From: Pachyseris speciosa
Lineage: Eukaryota > Cnidaria > Anthozoa > Scleractinia > Pachyseridae
Direction: 5' to 3'
Assembly (NCBI GenBank): GCA_016490735.1
Contig: JAEMWC010000033.1
Location: forward strand, 1,195,001 to 1,259,000
Length of the DNA stretch: 64,000 nt
The notes beneath the pieces were generated by a model that saw only the letters and a list, made by a program, of their open reading frames with translations, did not search any database and had not been told where the DNA came from. Positions 1-12,900 of this stretch are shown one piece after another. The number at the start of each line of letters is the position of its first letter. Within the stretch, counting starts at the first letter, position 1. The translations under genes were made by a program, and so were the position numbers.

Positions 1-395
1 CAGTGGGCCTATAGGCTCGGGACTATTAAGCCTCAAGGGTTGAATGAAAGTGACTTCTTTTTCAGTCAAAATAGGGGTAATAGGGTTAATACGCGCTGAG
101 TTTCCATTGTTTTACGTGTACCTTCTAGTACTGTTACAAGCGCGCGCGCGCTTTGTTTGCTTGTGTTATTTCAAATTTGAAATGTAGTGGTGTGGTACGT
201 ATGTAACGGCCATTCACCCTGATGAAGGCCGGTAAACTTGGCCGAAATATAGGTGAAGGATAGAAAACATTGTTTTCGCTCTTCATTTGTGTTATTTTTA
301 TATTACTTCTTATGGAGAGGAAATCCGAAATTGGAGCGTGTGACAGGTTATATATATATACAGTTTAATATCAACACAACTAAGTAATTAAGTGA

Positions 396-456
396 ATCGA
401 ACCTGGGTCTCCAGATTACCGGTCGGGTGCCTTAACCACTAGGCCACTGAACCAAC
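396..456 (-). repeat. Partial tRNA-derived repeat
   Basis: Nearly identical to 797-861 but lacking the acceptor 3' strand. The flanking tcaacacaactaagtaatta and ctgggaacatatatttttac match the palindrome at 740-900, so the segment at about 370-500 is a decayed direct copy. Confidence 0.7.
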
Positions 457-619
457 CACACTGGGAACATATATTTTTACTGTACAACACATACACAGTG
501 TGGCCTCCTGATGGTAAGGTCCGAGGAGACAATTTCACACATTTTCTGCAATCAGGATCATGTCACTATTCCCCGGTCGATCGGCGATGCACGGCCAAAT
601 CCCCCTGGAAATTAATTAA

Positions 620-1130
620 GTACAGTAAGGTAGGGAGGGCATATATTAGCAAATGATTGCCTTAATTATTTAGGATCACCAGCCTATTCCCCTTTGGATG
701 GCGATTCATTAGGGATTTCTGAGAAATACAAACAGACAAGGTTAATTTGGGAACAGAAATCAACACAACTAAGTAATTAAGTGAAAATGTGGCTCAGCCA
801 GGAATCGAACCTGGGTCTCCAGATTACCGATCGGATGCCTTAACCACTAGGCCACTGAACCAACCACACTGGGAACATATATTTTTACTGTACAACACAT
901 ACAGTGTTCCCATATATGTTCCCAGTGTGGTCTGGAGACCCAGGTTCGATTCCTGGCTGAGCCACATTTTCACTTAATTACTTAGTTGTGTTGATTTCTC
1001 TTCCCAAATTAACCTTGTCTGTTTGTATTTCTCAGAAATCCCTAATGAATCGCCATCAAAACGGGAATAGGCTGGTGATCCTAAGTAATTAAGGCAATCA
1101 GTTGCTAATATATCCCCTCCCTACCTTACT
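620..1130. repeat. Long palindrome with tRNA-like arm
   Basis: Arms of about 200 bp (about 620-827 and 933-1130) are inverted copies; for example gatggcgattcattagggat at about 700 returns inverted near 1050. The centre carries a second, smaller inverted repeat (ccacactgggaacatata). The arms include the 3' half of a tRNA-like sequence. Confidence 0.85.
791..861 (-). repeat. tRNA-derived sequence in palindrome
   Basis: The minus strand folds as a tRNA: acceptor stem GGTTCAG/CTGAGCC, A box TGGCCTAGTGG, B box GGTTCGATTCC and a 5-bp T stem. The anticodon stem has a mismatch and position 33 is C, not T, so this looks like a tRNA-derived repeat and not a working tRNA. A partial copy lies at 396-456. 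Confidence 0.65.
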
Positions 1131-1400
1131 ATATCACAGTCTACGTTATACATTGTTTTGACATCGGACTGTTGTTTTTTGTTTTCAATTGACAGCTTTC
1201 TTTCCCGTGGACAAATGGAGATTTGAAGGTCATACAGTACTTTTGCTGATTAATTGCAAATTAAAGACAAATTCTGTTGCCGAGGGTCAGTTATTATGCA
1301 TGGGGTGTCCGGTTACGAGAAAATGTAAACAAAAGAAAAATCCAATTTTTCATTTTCAAATGTGTCCGCGTCCGCTTATGAGAGAGTGTCGTAATTCTAT

Positions 1401-1495
1401 TATATGACTGGCTCTTTCAGCGGTCAAGATAAGTCAATTCTCCTGCCGTGATTGGCTACCCGCGAGGTCAAGATGGAGCCATCAGTCAATTCATT
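1401..1495 (+). repeat. Dispersed repeat, copy 1
   Basis: ttatatgactggctctttc and gattggctacccgcgaggtc recur almost identically at 30841-30925. The family is unidentified. Confidence 0.7.
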
Positions 1496-1744
1496 CAATC
1501 ATTCGACAAATCAATGAATCAATGAATCAATCGATCAATCAGTTAGTCAGTCAGCCACGTATTATTTATACGCTCAAAAACTGCTACGTAAAGAATCAAC
1601 TTTAAAGGATTTTATAGTTAGTCTCGAGACATGTCGAGTCCTGCAATAACGGCTAGTTAAAGAAGGTAGCCTGAAAGATAAATTGTTCAATGCATGGAGT
1701 AGTTGTTTTTCTCCACTTTTTATTGTAAATGCTTATATGTGGAA

Positions 1745-1905
1745 ACTGTAATTGTACGGCAGCATTGTAAATAGTGTAAGTACCGTATAGTAAGTTGTGT
1801 AAGGACTGTATTGTAAGTTGCGTAACGACCGTATCGTAAGTAGTGTAATACCGTATTGTGAATAGTTTAAATACAGTGTTGTAAGTAGTCCAAGTATCTA
1901 ATTGT
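1745..1905 (+). repeat. Degenerate minisatellite, about 30-bp unit
   Basis: Repeated variants of gtaagttgtgtaaggactgtatt run through the interval, with several imperfect units. Confidence 0.7.
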
Positions 1906-1913
1906 CAATAATG

Positions 1914-2245
1914 AAAGTTATATACTTAAGGAACCATGCAAACACAGTTTGCCACTCAGCTTTCGACACACATCTCTATTGAAAGAAAAACGTTTTGCCC
2001 CGAGTCGGAATCGAACCGACGTCCCCCAGTTACTAGTCGGGCGTGATAACCACTACACTACCGGAGCAACCACGCTGGCAACGCGGCCACTTTAGAAAGT
2101 GAGTAGTATCGCACGTCGGCCATTCCTGGCCAGAACTGGGGAACGTCGGTTCGATTCCGACTCGTGGCAAAAGGTTTTTCTTTCAATAGAGATGTGTGTC
2201 GAAAGCTGAGTGGCAAACTGTGTTTGCATGGTTCCTTAAGTATAT
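1914..2245. repeat. Second tRNA-centred palindrome
   Basis: The arms (about 1918-2030 and 2140-2243) are inverted copies: tatacttaaggaaccatgca at about 1920 returns inverted near 2225. The left arm leads into a tRNA-like sequence. Confidence 0.85.
1996..2068 (-). repeat. tRNA-like sequence (Val-like D arm) in palindrome
   Basis: Acceptor stem TGCTCCG/CGGGGCA, A box TAGTGTAGTGG, B box GGTTCGATTCC, anticodon loop CTAGTAA. The last anticodon stem pair is mismatched. This is a tRNA-derived repeat or a decayed tRNA gene; both Pol III boxes are intact. Confidence 0.6.
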
Positions 2246-4187
2246 TGTTCTACGGCTTTCATGGGGGGGGGGGCTTATTCCAAATCTTAAACACCCTGTT
2301 TTCGTTTTACAACAGTTTACAACTACAGTGAAATTTTATATCTAATAAAGAGCAGCCAGTAGTATTAATTGTTTGAGTGTATATTTGTTTACCTCTTTTT
2401 ATACCGATCACCAAAATATTGGTCGTAGAAGACCAATGCTTTGAAAACCTGCACCTTTCTCAAATCCCGGGCTATGGTTGAAATGAAGCATTTCTATTGC
2501 AAAATGATAAGTTTTTCAGATTTTATCACCCTAGAAACTGACCGTAACTCCCAATTTTCAGTTAATATGATTGTTGATTCTCTTTGAAAACCAAAATCGC
2601 CCTCGGAAAACACCAAACTTCACGCAACTTTGTGTAGAAGTTTTCAACACAAAAATTCCTATTGAAGTTAAAAGTTTACATTGGCAGCAAACTTTGACTC
2701 CACCTCTTGCAATCTGTTCCACATTTACCTGCTCACTCTTTTAGCCCGACCCCGATAATGCTGTTTGATTTCAGTTGCTCTCACAGTCTGTAATTTTCAC
2801 GCTTGTGACCCAAGGGAATTCTGGGATATTCTTGCCTAACAGCAGCATGGACGTCTGCCAATTTCCATTTCACATATTTTTTATAAGTGTTGAGCAACCC
2901 GGTCCTGCTGGAAAAACATTTCACCGATTGCGTTATTTACAAGTCAAAACTCGCCAAAATTGCTATGCCAGGTCCCGGAATCCACTCACAAAACGACGCA
3001 AGACACAACTTCACTCCTTGGATTGCCATCACTTGCTCGGATACTTTGAGCGGCCCACTTCGTGTGAAATTTCTTCTCACCTCTGTTTTCTTTCAAAGGA
3101 TTGCCTCTACCCATCTACCCAGCTTTATGATGCCCAGGCAGGGGGCTTCTGAGGTGCAAAATGGCTCGAAAAACAGCTGTAGCTGCCGCGTTCGTTTAGA
3201 AATGAACGACAGCTAGCGTGACGAGCGTGACAACAAAGATAGAGCCTTTGGTGTTGTGAACCAGCGAAATCGCCGTGGTAACCCCTTACATGGAGTAGCC
3301 AGGTCGATTTGACCTCCTACCCTCCGAAAATTGTAAAAAAAGGGCGACCAAATCGACCGGTTAGAGAAAGGCAAAAAACGGATGTCACGTGACCAAGGAT
3401 TTGACAACTTCAGGGAACAGAAATGGCATCCCTTGACTGAAATATATGGTTTGGATGGTGTTTTTAATTAATAACATCAGTTGCTTCGCCCTCGGGTCAG
3501 TTCCTTAGCTTAGGGTCTTACGTATAGGTTTGGGTTGGGGATGATTTTTGGGTCTCCACAAGTCACGTGACATACATTCTCACCACACTGTAACACCCTC
3601 GGGCAACTGGCCATAGGGTGTTTTCCTTCTTGAGCCCAAAATATTTTGCACTAACATAATAATTTTGTAAACTTACCACCCCCTTACTTTCAGTTTATAC
3701 GTTTGAAACTACATGAAGCTCGCCAAGGCCTTTACCAACCACCCCCTCTCTAAATCCTTATTCTTTACTTAGTTTTGCACTAAACTCTCTGGTGTTACTA
3801 CTAGCACGGATTCTTATTAGTTTAGGTAGTTTGCAACATCGAAAGTCCAAAATAGTGGCAAAGGGTAATTTTGATTAAAAACAAACCAATTGGGCAACAT
3901 CAAGGTGATTACGCGAGAGGAAATATGGGGGACTAATTACAAAATTTACTGTCCCTGAAGGGGAAGGGGGGTTTATTAGACAGGGGGCGGGGGTCTAATT
4001 ACAAAAACCGACTTCCAAATGGAGGGCTTATTAGAGAGGGGTCTTAATAGAGCTTTTACGGTATTTTTACCGTAGAAAACCAGCTTTACAGGTTTTTTTC
4101 ATAGCGCGCGCCAAGCAAAACCTGTAACACTCCCGAAAAAAGGTTTTTCTTTGTAAAAATTCTTTGTTTGCCGTACAAGTTGGATAA

Positions 4188-4717
4188 TAAATCTCTTATT
4201 AGATGTTTTGGCGTGTAGTATAGCGGCGCATTTCTACTCTTTGTTTGTATTTTGACTCGTCCTAAATGCTCGTCAAAATACAGTGCAACTCGTAAAAATG
4301 TTAAGGAGTTTAACCAACGACTACGACAACGGCAACGACAACGTCACAAAACAATAGGTTCAACGAGCAAGGACAATGGCTTGGTACGTGCGTTAGGAAA
4401 TGTCATAAATTTCGTTACCGTACTCTTCAAACAACAACATAAAAGGACCAAATTCAAGTTTTGTGGAGGACGTGAACACACGACTTTCATTCTTTTTCTT
4501 TTCTTTCACGCCGATCATACCAATTTAGTTCATGGATGGTTTGTTCATATTTTACTAGTTGAACGTGCTGGAATACCCATAAATTAGCTACAATCCTATG
4601 ATAAACAATTTTCAATGACGTTTGCGTTGGCGTTGGCGTTGCCGTAGTCTTTGCTTAAACTCCCTAATACTCCGCAATACTACACGCCAAATCATCTAAT
4701 AAGTGAGGGTTATTTAC
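4188..4717. mobile_element. Nested inverted-repeat elements
   Basis: Outer ends cttattagatg...ggcgtgtagta (about 4193) and its inverse (about 4672-4705) flank an inner MITE at about 4300-4668. The inner MITE has termini ggagtttaa..aacgactacg and cgtagtctttgcttaaactcc. The inner element family recurs at 57426-57813. Confidence 0.7.
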
Positions 4718-4732
4718 CTGGAACGAGGGGGT

Positions 4733-5144
4733 AGACAAAAGAAAACGTCTATACCTATTGTTGTGAAAATAATACAGAACCAAATTCAATCCCACTGTGT
4801 ACCAGTATAACAAAACACGTTGTCTACGCAGGTGAATATATCACATATCCCCGAGGGACAGGTAAATGACATGCTTATTTGTCAGTTGGCGAGGTTTTCT
4901 CAAAGAAGCAAATAGCCATTAAATAAAGAAAAATCTATTTTCTACTTGGTCGAGTTTAATTTTAATTTTTTTTAATGGCAGATTATGAGATTTCGACTAT
5001 AAACATGTTTTTCTGATTTGCGGTTTTCTGAATTTTTTACAACAATGCGTAGACAACGTGTTTTGTTATACTATTACACAGTGGGATTGAATTTGGTTCT
5101 GTATTATTTACACAACAATAGGTATAGACATTTTCTTTTGTCTG
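4733..5144. repeat. Inverted repeat, arms about 100 bp
   Basis: The left arm 4733-4830 (…ccaaattcaatcccactgtg…) and the right arm 5045-5144 (…cacagtgggattgaatttgg…) are near-perfect inverse copies around a loop of about 210 bp. Confidence 0.85.
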
Positions 5145-5338
5145 CTGGTATGGGTGGTAAACATATTTGTTACTTTTGCATAAACAGTGCATTCAGTACA
5201 CACCAGTCACGTAGTCGAACGACCGCCGTTCAATTTTCAGAAAAGTGAGCTCTCTCCTAGCACTGTTTGTAAACAACAATGAGCGATGGTGAAGATGGAT
5301 TTGCTTTGTGAATGGAACAAGTCAGACTCACAGCCAGG

Positions 5339-5623
5339 TTCCCTGCTATCAGAGGCCTCTTTTCCTTGGTATTTAGCGTGCGGCAGAAAAGAGACCTCTG
5401 CCATGGGTCGAAATGGTCGCCGTCCGCGGTCGTGGACGGAGGTTTTAATACGCATGCTTCTTGTATTGTTTGCGGACCGATCATGTGCTAAAAGCATCAC
5501 GTGATGGTTCGGTTGCTAAGAAACCGTGCCGCATGCTCAACACAGCCCGTTTCGACCAATGGCAGAGGTCTCTTTTCTCCCGCACGCTGAATACAAGGAA
5601 AAGAGGCCTCTGTTAGCAGGGAA
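5339..5623. mobile_element. MITE copy 1 with 9-bp target duplication
   Basis: Termini ttccctgctatcagaggcct and aggcctctgttagcagggaa are flanked by ACAGCCAGG at 5330-5338 and 5624-5632. Internal sequence is also palindromic. The 9-bp duplication suggests a Mutator-like (MULE) parent. A relative lies at 34804-35070. Confidence 0.85.
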
Positions 5624-6651
5624 ACAGCCAGGATGCTGTTTCGGATTTAAACACTCCTGGAGAAAATGATTTATTGATTGAAGGTCCACCCGCTACCAAT
5701 GTCGTTGCAGTGAGTAAGCCCACGAAGAAGTTATGGAGGAGAGAAAGGGGAAAAACGCGGTACACAAGAGTAAACGAAGCAGTGACTAGATACCAGCTAA
5801 CACAGACACGAAAGACCACCGCGTTGTCGGTAACTGTTTGAAATTTCCTCGGTATTTGTTTGTTTTTCTTTAGAGTTTACAAGTGATGGGAGACTAAGTC
5901 GAGGGGAATATGAGCAGGGGACTAAGTCGAGGAGAATATGAGCAGGGGAATATGAGCAGGGGAATATGAACCGGGGAATATGAACAGGGGAAATATATAT
6001 TGCATTGTTTTGTTATTGTTATCAGCTATTGTTTCAGCCCCGCCTTCCCCTGTTACAATCAAAGCTGCCACCAGCTTTTCAGAGACTGAATAATAATGAG
6101 GGGCTATGTAATATATTCCCCTGAACAGAAGAAAGGTAACCGAGCCAAATGACAAATAAGATATATTTATTATTACACAGATTGTAGCAATGTCCAAATA
6201 TGGTCATAGCGCGCTTTAATATCCGTCGTGCGTACTCAACAGATATCCTGCGATATACTTTATTCTGTGTTTTCGGGAAGAAAAATGGCGACTTTTCAAT
6301 CTTTTTTGCAATAAAAGCAGAAAATTGTGCTTTATCATTAATGTGTTGAATAATAAAACAATTATCCTGCTAAATGTTGCGAAATATCGCCTGATTTTAG
6401 CCAACCCGGCCTACCGCCTCGTCGTATCAGGCGATATTCCATGCGACTTCGCGGGATAATTGTTAAATATAAGTAATTTCCAATTTGCCTTTCTGAAATA
6501 AACTCAGTAAACTGTGCTTTCTCATTATTGCTGGAATAGAAAAACAATTATCCTGCTCCAGCTTGCGGATTTTAATCCCTGATTTTGTTCAGGTGATATT
6601 CGGTACGATTTGGCAAGATATTTTTTAAACATTCTTAACTATTTCACTTAC

Positions 6652-6938
6652 TTTGCAATACTTTTTGACATCATCTTGGCTGATCATTTCACCTCTCCTT
6701 TTGTCTTCAGCAAAGCCCTCTTCATATTGTCGCAACTCCTGTGCATACGGACAACCATCGCTGCGAATCACGTGATGAAGAGAAACCGACCTTATTTTCT
6801 CATTGGAAATCTTCAGTTCATCATCACTCCTCGTGGTTCTCGCTGGCTTTAACTTGTTGGGAATTGGGAATTCCTTTTGTTCGAGTTGATCACTGTAAAC
6901 TCGCAAAATCTTCAAACGTGGAATCCTCATCAGATACT
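6652..6938 (-). CDS. HELZ2: HELZ2-like exon 35, helicase 2 (last exon found)
   Basis: A 287-nt exon encoding EYLMRIPRLKILRVYSDQLE, then EFPIPNK and SVSLHHVIR, ending VKKYCK at gtaagt. This is the segment between motifs Ib and II in HELZ2/UPF1-type helicases. It joins exon 34 in phase after the frameshift is allowed for. No further exon with DEA/DES, GDxxQ or motif VI was recognisable to its left. Confidence 0.85.
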
Positions 6939-9900
6939 CTGAAAGGAAGCATTGATTATCAGAAACAATCTCGTGCATTTACTGGAGCCCAGAGTCTCTT
7001 ACAGAATAGTAGAGCACTGGGGTCTAGAATGTCTCGTGCTCAGAGTAATACTCTCAGCGCGCTGGCGCTAAAAAATAGGAGGTGTACAAATGGTATTTGG
7101 TATTAATATGGCCGAACAAATTGAAAATATCGGGACCTCAGATGACGTTGTAAACAAAGCTTTCCATCGCCCAGAATGCTATTGTCATTCGCGACATGTA
7201 GTTGCATTCCCCAGTTTTTCGAAGCGCAGCATAATAATTTGTACTTCCAGAACCAATCCGCCGCTGTGATTGGTCTACAGGGAGTTAACTTTGGGAATAC
7301 CCGAGTCTCTATAGAGATTTCAGTTACTGTCAATCAAAAGGGTTGGAAGTCCCAAGGTGCGATGCAGTTAACAATAGCGTTCTAATCTGAAAGGCGGGCC
7401 GCACTCTTTAAAAAGAATTTTGTCAACAAATTCGTGTGCAGCAAACTTTTTATTAGACTCGATGGATTTGTGATGGTCTGAATGTCATGTGACTTCCCTT
7501 ATCCATTAGAGCACGCAGATGAGACTTACGAACATGGTTTTACTCGCGATCAAGTCTTCCAAGCGTGCTGAACATCAAAATTCTCACGCCACATTTTAGT
7601 TAAAAACAAAAGAGAAACGTAATGAAAAACGCATTCTTGAACCGGTGTTTTGTACACCTCCGGGATGACGATCTGATCGAGTTCCCACGCTCCTATTATC
7701 GAGGAGTAATCATGCTTCCTTGGAAAAGGCGCTTATGACAGTCGGCCTCAATTGTCCTTTGGAAATACGAAGGGCAAGCGGTAGGTCAAATCAGCTCTTG
7801 ATTTTCTTCATTGTCACAAATTTGCCTTATCAACTTAGTCGAGAAGACCAAACCATGACATATCAGCCTGAAGTCCAAAAACTTTCACGTTAAGTCGTAC
7901 AAATCCATTGAAGGTTATTGCGGCCTTATTGTGCTTGATGGCATCCAACGGAAGCACTTAAACAGTATTTAAAGGGGTTGCGTCATGGTGATTTTTTTTT
8001 AATCAAGTACACTCATCAAGTAACTTCCTGCGCACCCAAAACACTCCTAGAGCACCGAAAAAAGATATAAAATCGACACACCGTACTGTATTTGTGTATT
8101 CTAGAAAAAAGGTTTATTTATGCCCTTGATCAATTAATCAACTAAGTGTAGACAAAACCGAAACATTAGTTTTGGGTTTTGCTTGTTTGGGATATCACTT
8201 TCTAGCTGTTCAAAGTAATACTAAAATTCATGACATAGCTCATTTAAATTCTTGCTTCGTGTGTGCCCAGACAGTTTTATGGCCTTATGAAGGCTGATTT
8301 CTTTAAGCTAGAAGAGATTGACCTGTTTAGGATTCATAAGATGTAAAACTTTAAGTCAAAGGAAGTTTTAATCGTAGCTGATGTTTACTTTCTAAAATAT
8401 CATTGTAAGGGCCTGTTTACATGGAGGGAGGGTGCCCCGGCTAACCGGGTTACCCGGCTAGAAGGGTTGAAACATAGCCCGCCTTTACATGCAACTCACT
8501 AAAGCGGATAGTCCGTGGCCTATCTTTTGAGCGGTCGCTAAGCACAACAAACAAGATGTGGACAAAGGAAACTGTTTAACGGTAAGTTCAACTTTTTGAT
8601 CGCTCGTTCCGTTAGCGACCGCTTTTTAGCGTGTAGGGTCGTTATTTTGCACTCTGGTAATTGATCGTTGTCATCAGAGGCAGTTTTGGGGAGTCCTTAT
8701 CGATGGTACCCTTAGCTGGAAACATCATATTGACTACATAATTGGCAAAATTAGTAAAACTGTAGGTGTAATCGCCAACATTAGACGTTTTGTACCTTCA
8801 GATATACTTCTCAAACTCTATCATTCTGTGATTTTTCCTTATACGCAATATTGTATAGCCGCGTGGGGTCAAGCTGCGGAGGCTCATATGAACAAAATTC
8901 GTCTTTTGCAAAAGCGTGTTCTTCGATTTATATATGGTGTGGAATACAGTGCTCATACAATACCACTATTCATTTCAGCAAATGTTTTAAATGTTTTTTA
9001 AAAAACAGTGGCTTCCCAAATGCATGACGTATCCTCTGGCTCTGCCCCCTCTAAAATATCAAATCTTTTTACTCAATCTCGGAAAATTCACACATAACAT
9101 ACAAGATTTTCTAATGCTGGAAATTTCTTTGTCAACAAATCAAGGCTTAATCAACAACTCTCTTCTTTTTCAAGATTTGGCACCAAAGTATGGAACTATC
9201 CTCCAAATAGTATATGTTCCCTACCTAAAAAGTCTTTAGATAAAAAATCCATACACTTTTATTGAAATTATTTATTATATATTGAATGTCAAGTTGTTGA
9301 TTTTAGGTTTATCTTTTTAATATTTCTGTTTTCGTTTTTTTTAACTTGAATTCTTAGCAGACGTCAAAGATGGTTTTTATCATCTACGCTAGCGCTTAAT
9401 TTACTTTTTTAAACTTGAATTCTTGGCAGACGTCAAAGGTGATTTTTATCATTTACACTAGCGCTTAATTTACTTTTTTGAACTTGAATTCTTGGCAGAT
9501 GTCAAAGATGATTTTTATCATTTACACTAGCACTTAATTTACACTATTAAACTGACTTTCTAATTAATAATTATGGAAATTTCACACTGCTTTTGCAATT
9601 GCTGGAGAGGAATCATAAAAAGGTTCATGTCCCTTATCATTATGTACTACTATGGCTTCTCAGGTGGGAAACAATTCACGTCGTTTCCGAATTGTATGAT
9701 TTGAGACTAAAGTTTCATGTGCACAACAAGGCGCACTTCCTCATTCGCCTTTTAGTCTACTTTCGGACGAAAACAAGCAAGAGCTTTGTTTTAATAAATA
9801 AAAGTAAATTCCTAAATTCCGCTCAAAAACTGAAGCCGAACCGCGGACTTTATGGATTTTATGATACCACGGGAAATGCTACAGAAAGGTAATGCTGGTT

Positions 9901-12900
9901 TTAAATTGTAAGGAGTTTTTGAGTAATGATTTGAGCTGAAATAGTATAATATCTGTATTTTGGCTGGCAAAGCGGTAATATTTACCCTCAAGTGATCGCT
10001 TTGAACAGAGGCAAAGCATGTATCAATACAGCATGCGTTCGTTCAAATATGTTTGACACCGTATATTCTAAAGCAGATGTCGGATGATTGTAGTGAAATT
10101 CATACTTTTGGCTAGATATTTGTTGAGCACATTTTATCTTATTGCTTGGATACTGTTCTAAAAACAGCTGCTCAGGTAGTTATAAATACATAGTATTTTA
10201 GTGAGGAAGCAATGACAGGTTATTACGCTCGATCCGTGTAGCTTCTTCAAGGCCGATTACTTTTTTTTGTTGATGCGTCATCAATTTAGAAACAAAGCGC
10301 GTTTTTCTTCTCTGCTGGGTGACTCAATTATCGCCCTTTGATCAAATCTCATCTTCCAGAGAAAGCCTTTGTCCCAGTTTTGCATCAAGAGGTATCCAGA
10401 TGCGAAGTGTTCGATGCATATTCATTCGCATCATAGTTAATAGAGGGAAATAGTTATGAAGCCCGGCCATGACAGTGCACATCTTTTGTTTTTTTGATAT
10501 GCACGAATTACAAAAAAGTCATCATCGCAATGTTTCTATTGGTTAGTTGCATTAGTACGCGTATAACTATCTATTGTTATTTGTGCACGGTCAACCCCCA
10601 AAATAGCAAACAAAAACATATAACAAAGAATTTTGCTACATTTCATAACCATTTCCGTTCAATAAACTATCTATCTATCCCCCTTTTTATACCCACAAAA
10701 GGAAGTAAGTGGTGACTGGCCACCTTGATTCTCAAAACAGGTATATACTAGTACACTATGCGATATATAATACCTTATCTCGGTTATAAAAAAGATCGAC
10801 ACTAGAAAAGAAAACCAAAGAAAATCATTTACGAGCCCAAAAGTTATTCTGCATGGTCTATACTTAAAATTTAAATCGATTGTTATATTCCGAAGTCAAA
10901 CAAACCCATGCAATTGTCATAACAGGCAAACATTTTCAGACACGCTGACAAGTTAGTCAAGAAGTTGGCTAAGAGGACATTGGGAAGACAAATATTCATA
11001 ATAACTGGCGCATATTCTAACATTTAAAGCAAAAGTTGATTCAAACATTGTCAACGATCAACAGGACATCAAGTAAACACTGAATTGCCTGTCGAACAAA
11101 ATAATTTTTGAGAGAAGAGCCAAGATGGCAGACGATTTAAATTCTTGCAGCCTGTTTGTAACCATCCTGGAAGCCTCATCGCTTGTAATCCTGAACATTT
11201 TGTCCCTAACAGGAAATGCATTGGTTTGCATTTCCATCTATAAGAACAATCTATTGGGCACATCAACCAACTTATACATCATTGCTCTGGCTGTGAGCGA
11301 TTTACTCTCGGCCACATTTGTAATGCCTCTTGCCGTTGGTGTACTCATAACGAGCGAATGGAATTTCGGTGGAATGGTTTTCCAACTTCATGCCTTCTTC
11401 AGTTTGTTTGTTATCTATGTGTCACCCATAACTATAGGTCTGACAGCAGTTAACCGCTATGTGAGGATGTGCAAGTCAGCCCAGCAGTATCGAAGATTGT
11501 TTTCAGCGAGGAAGTCTCACACCATGCTCGCGATTGTGTGGGCGTTTGTTGCTTGTTACACCGTTGTCCCGCGGTTGGCGGGTCTTTAGGAATACGGGCT
11601 CATTCCAGGCTATGCCCAATGCTCTATTATCCATCCCAGCGAGTCTGGTAAAATGATTCACTACGGCATCGTCCTCTCTCTTTTCTTTTTAACACCGTTG
11701 ATAACAACCACCATCAGCTATTTCAAAGTTTCAATGATGATCCGACAGCACAACGCGGTTGTGTCGGCCACGATCTATAGCCGCGACATAAACATGGGTA
11801 TTAGCGGACATGAAATCAAAGTCAGCAAATCTCTCTTCGCAATTGCGTTTGCGTTTATGATATGCTGAATCCCCTTTTGGGTCATTGTTGTTTTGAAGCG
11901 TTTTTATCTCGTTCCGAAGATGCCGAGAAACGTTGAACTTCTCTGCATGTTTTTTTCTGTATTTATCAAATTCAATTTACCCGCTCATATATGCTGGAAT
12001 GAATCCTTTATTCAAAAAGAATTCAGAAAAATGATCTTCGGGGTTGGAAGACGTAAAGTTCAGGTTGTATCTGGAAGCGGAGACGCCAATACCAACCAGG
12101 CCAACGTCCCCGGCAATGATTCTGACGGGAATGAAATAAAACAAACAGAAAGACTTTGAAAGCACAACGTGTCAATGGTTGTTCATTTTATTCAGTAACC
12201 TTGATATTAGCAAACGAAATAATAACTGAATCCGCTTTCCGCTGACTGACAGAAGATAACTTAAGAGACATAAATGTTTCTTAGCTATCTTGCACAACGA
12301 AAACGTGGTAGTGATCGGATGTTCTCAATATCTAGTCGAAAATCAAGGCTCATATTAATTGTTTAACTGACAGCTATACAGAATCTGTACATGCATGATA
12401 TTATCAGCTCATAACGAGTGGGCTGTATGGATGTCGTTGGGCACAACTAAAACGATTCACGAGACTGAAGGGGCGACGGATAGTGAGACGATGAGACCAC
12501 GACTGTTTGCGAGCCGGACGATTTGTTAGGACCGTTGGATTTTAAAGAAATTGAGACAGTGACACGGCTTTGACGAAAATTCGTGATTGAGCGGAGCCCT
12601 TTAATTGTAGTAAAATTTTCATAGAAATTAATTGGTCACCCACGGAAGTAAAAAAAAAAAAAAAAAAAAAACCATGGCCAACGAGCAAAGCACAAGATAG
12701 GTTTGTCTCCACCTTCCTATATTAGGTAAGGCTTACTGCTGACCGTAAGGAAGTTGTTGTAGATGTTACATTGTCATTGAGGCCACAAAGCAGATGCAAG
12801 CGCCTAAACGTAATACTTTATTGATACAAATGACGTATATAGAAGACATAATTACACAAACATGCAGGAAAAAATTAAATGGGGATCTATGAATACGGAT

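Larger units (their letters stand above)
1..6651. other. Left flank without recognised exons
   Basis: Apart from the listed repeats and MITEs I see no coding signal. The long frame at 2775-3152 has no similarity I recognise. No DEA/DES, GDxxQ or TRAR motif of helicase 2 was found on the minus strand. Confidence 0.5.

Noticed and set aside
220..255. Hammerhead-ribozyme-like core ctgatga + ggcc stem + gaaa
   Set aside because: Stem II fits, but the base after the possible stem III is not the required U-H and stem I does not pair.
791..2068. Functional tRNA genes
   Set aside because: Anticodon stems are mismatched, one lacks U33, and both lie in repeated palindromes.
2775..3216. Overlapping 125- and 109-codon frames
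   Set aside because: No recognisable motif and no supporting splice signals.
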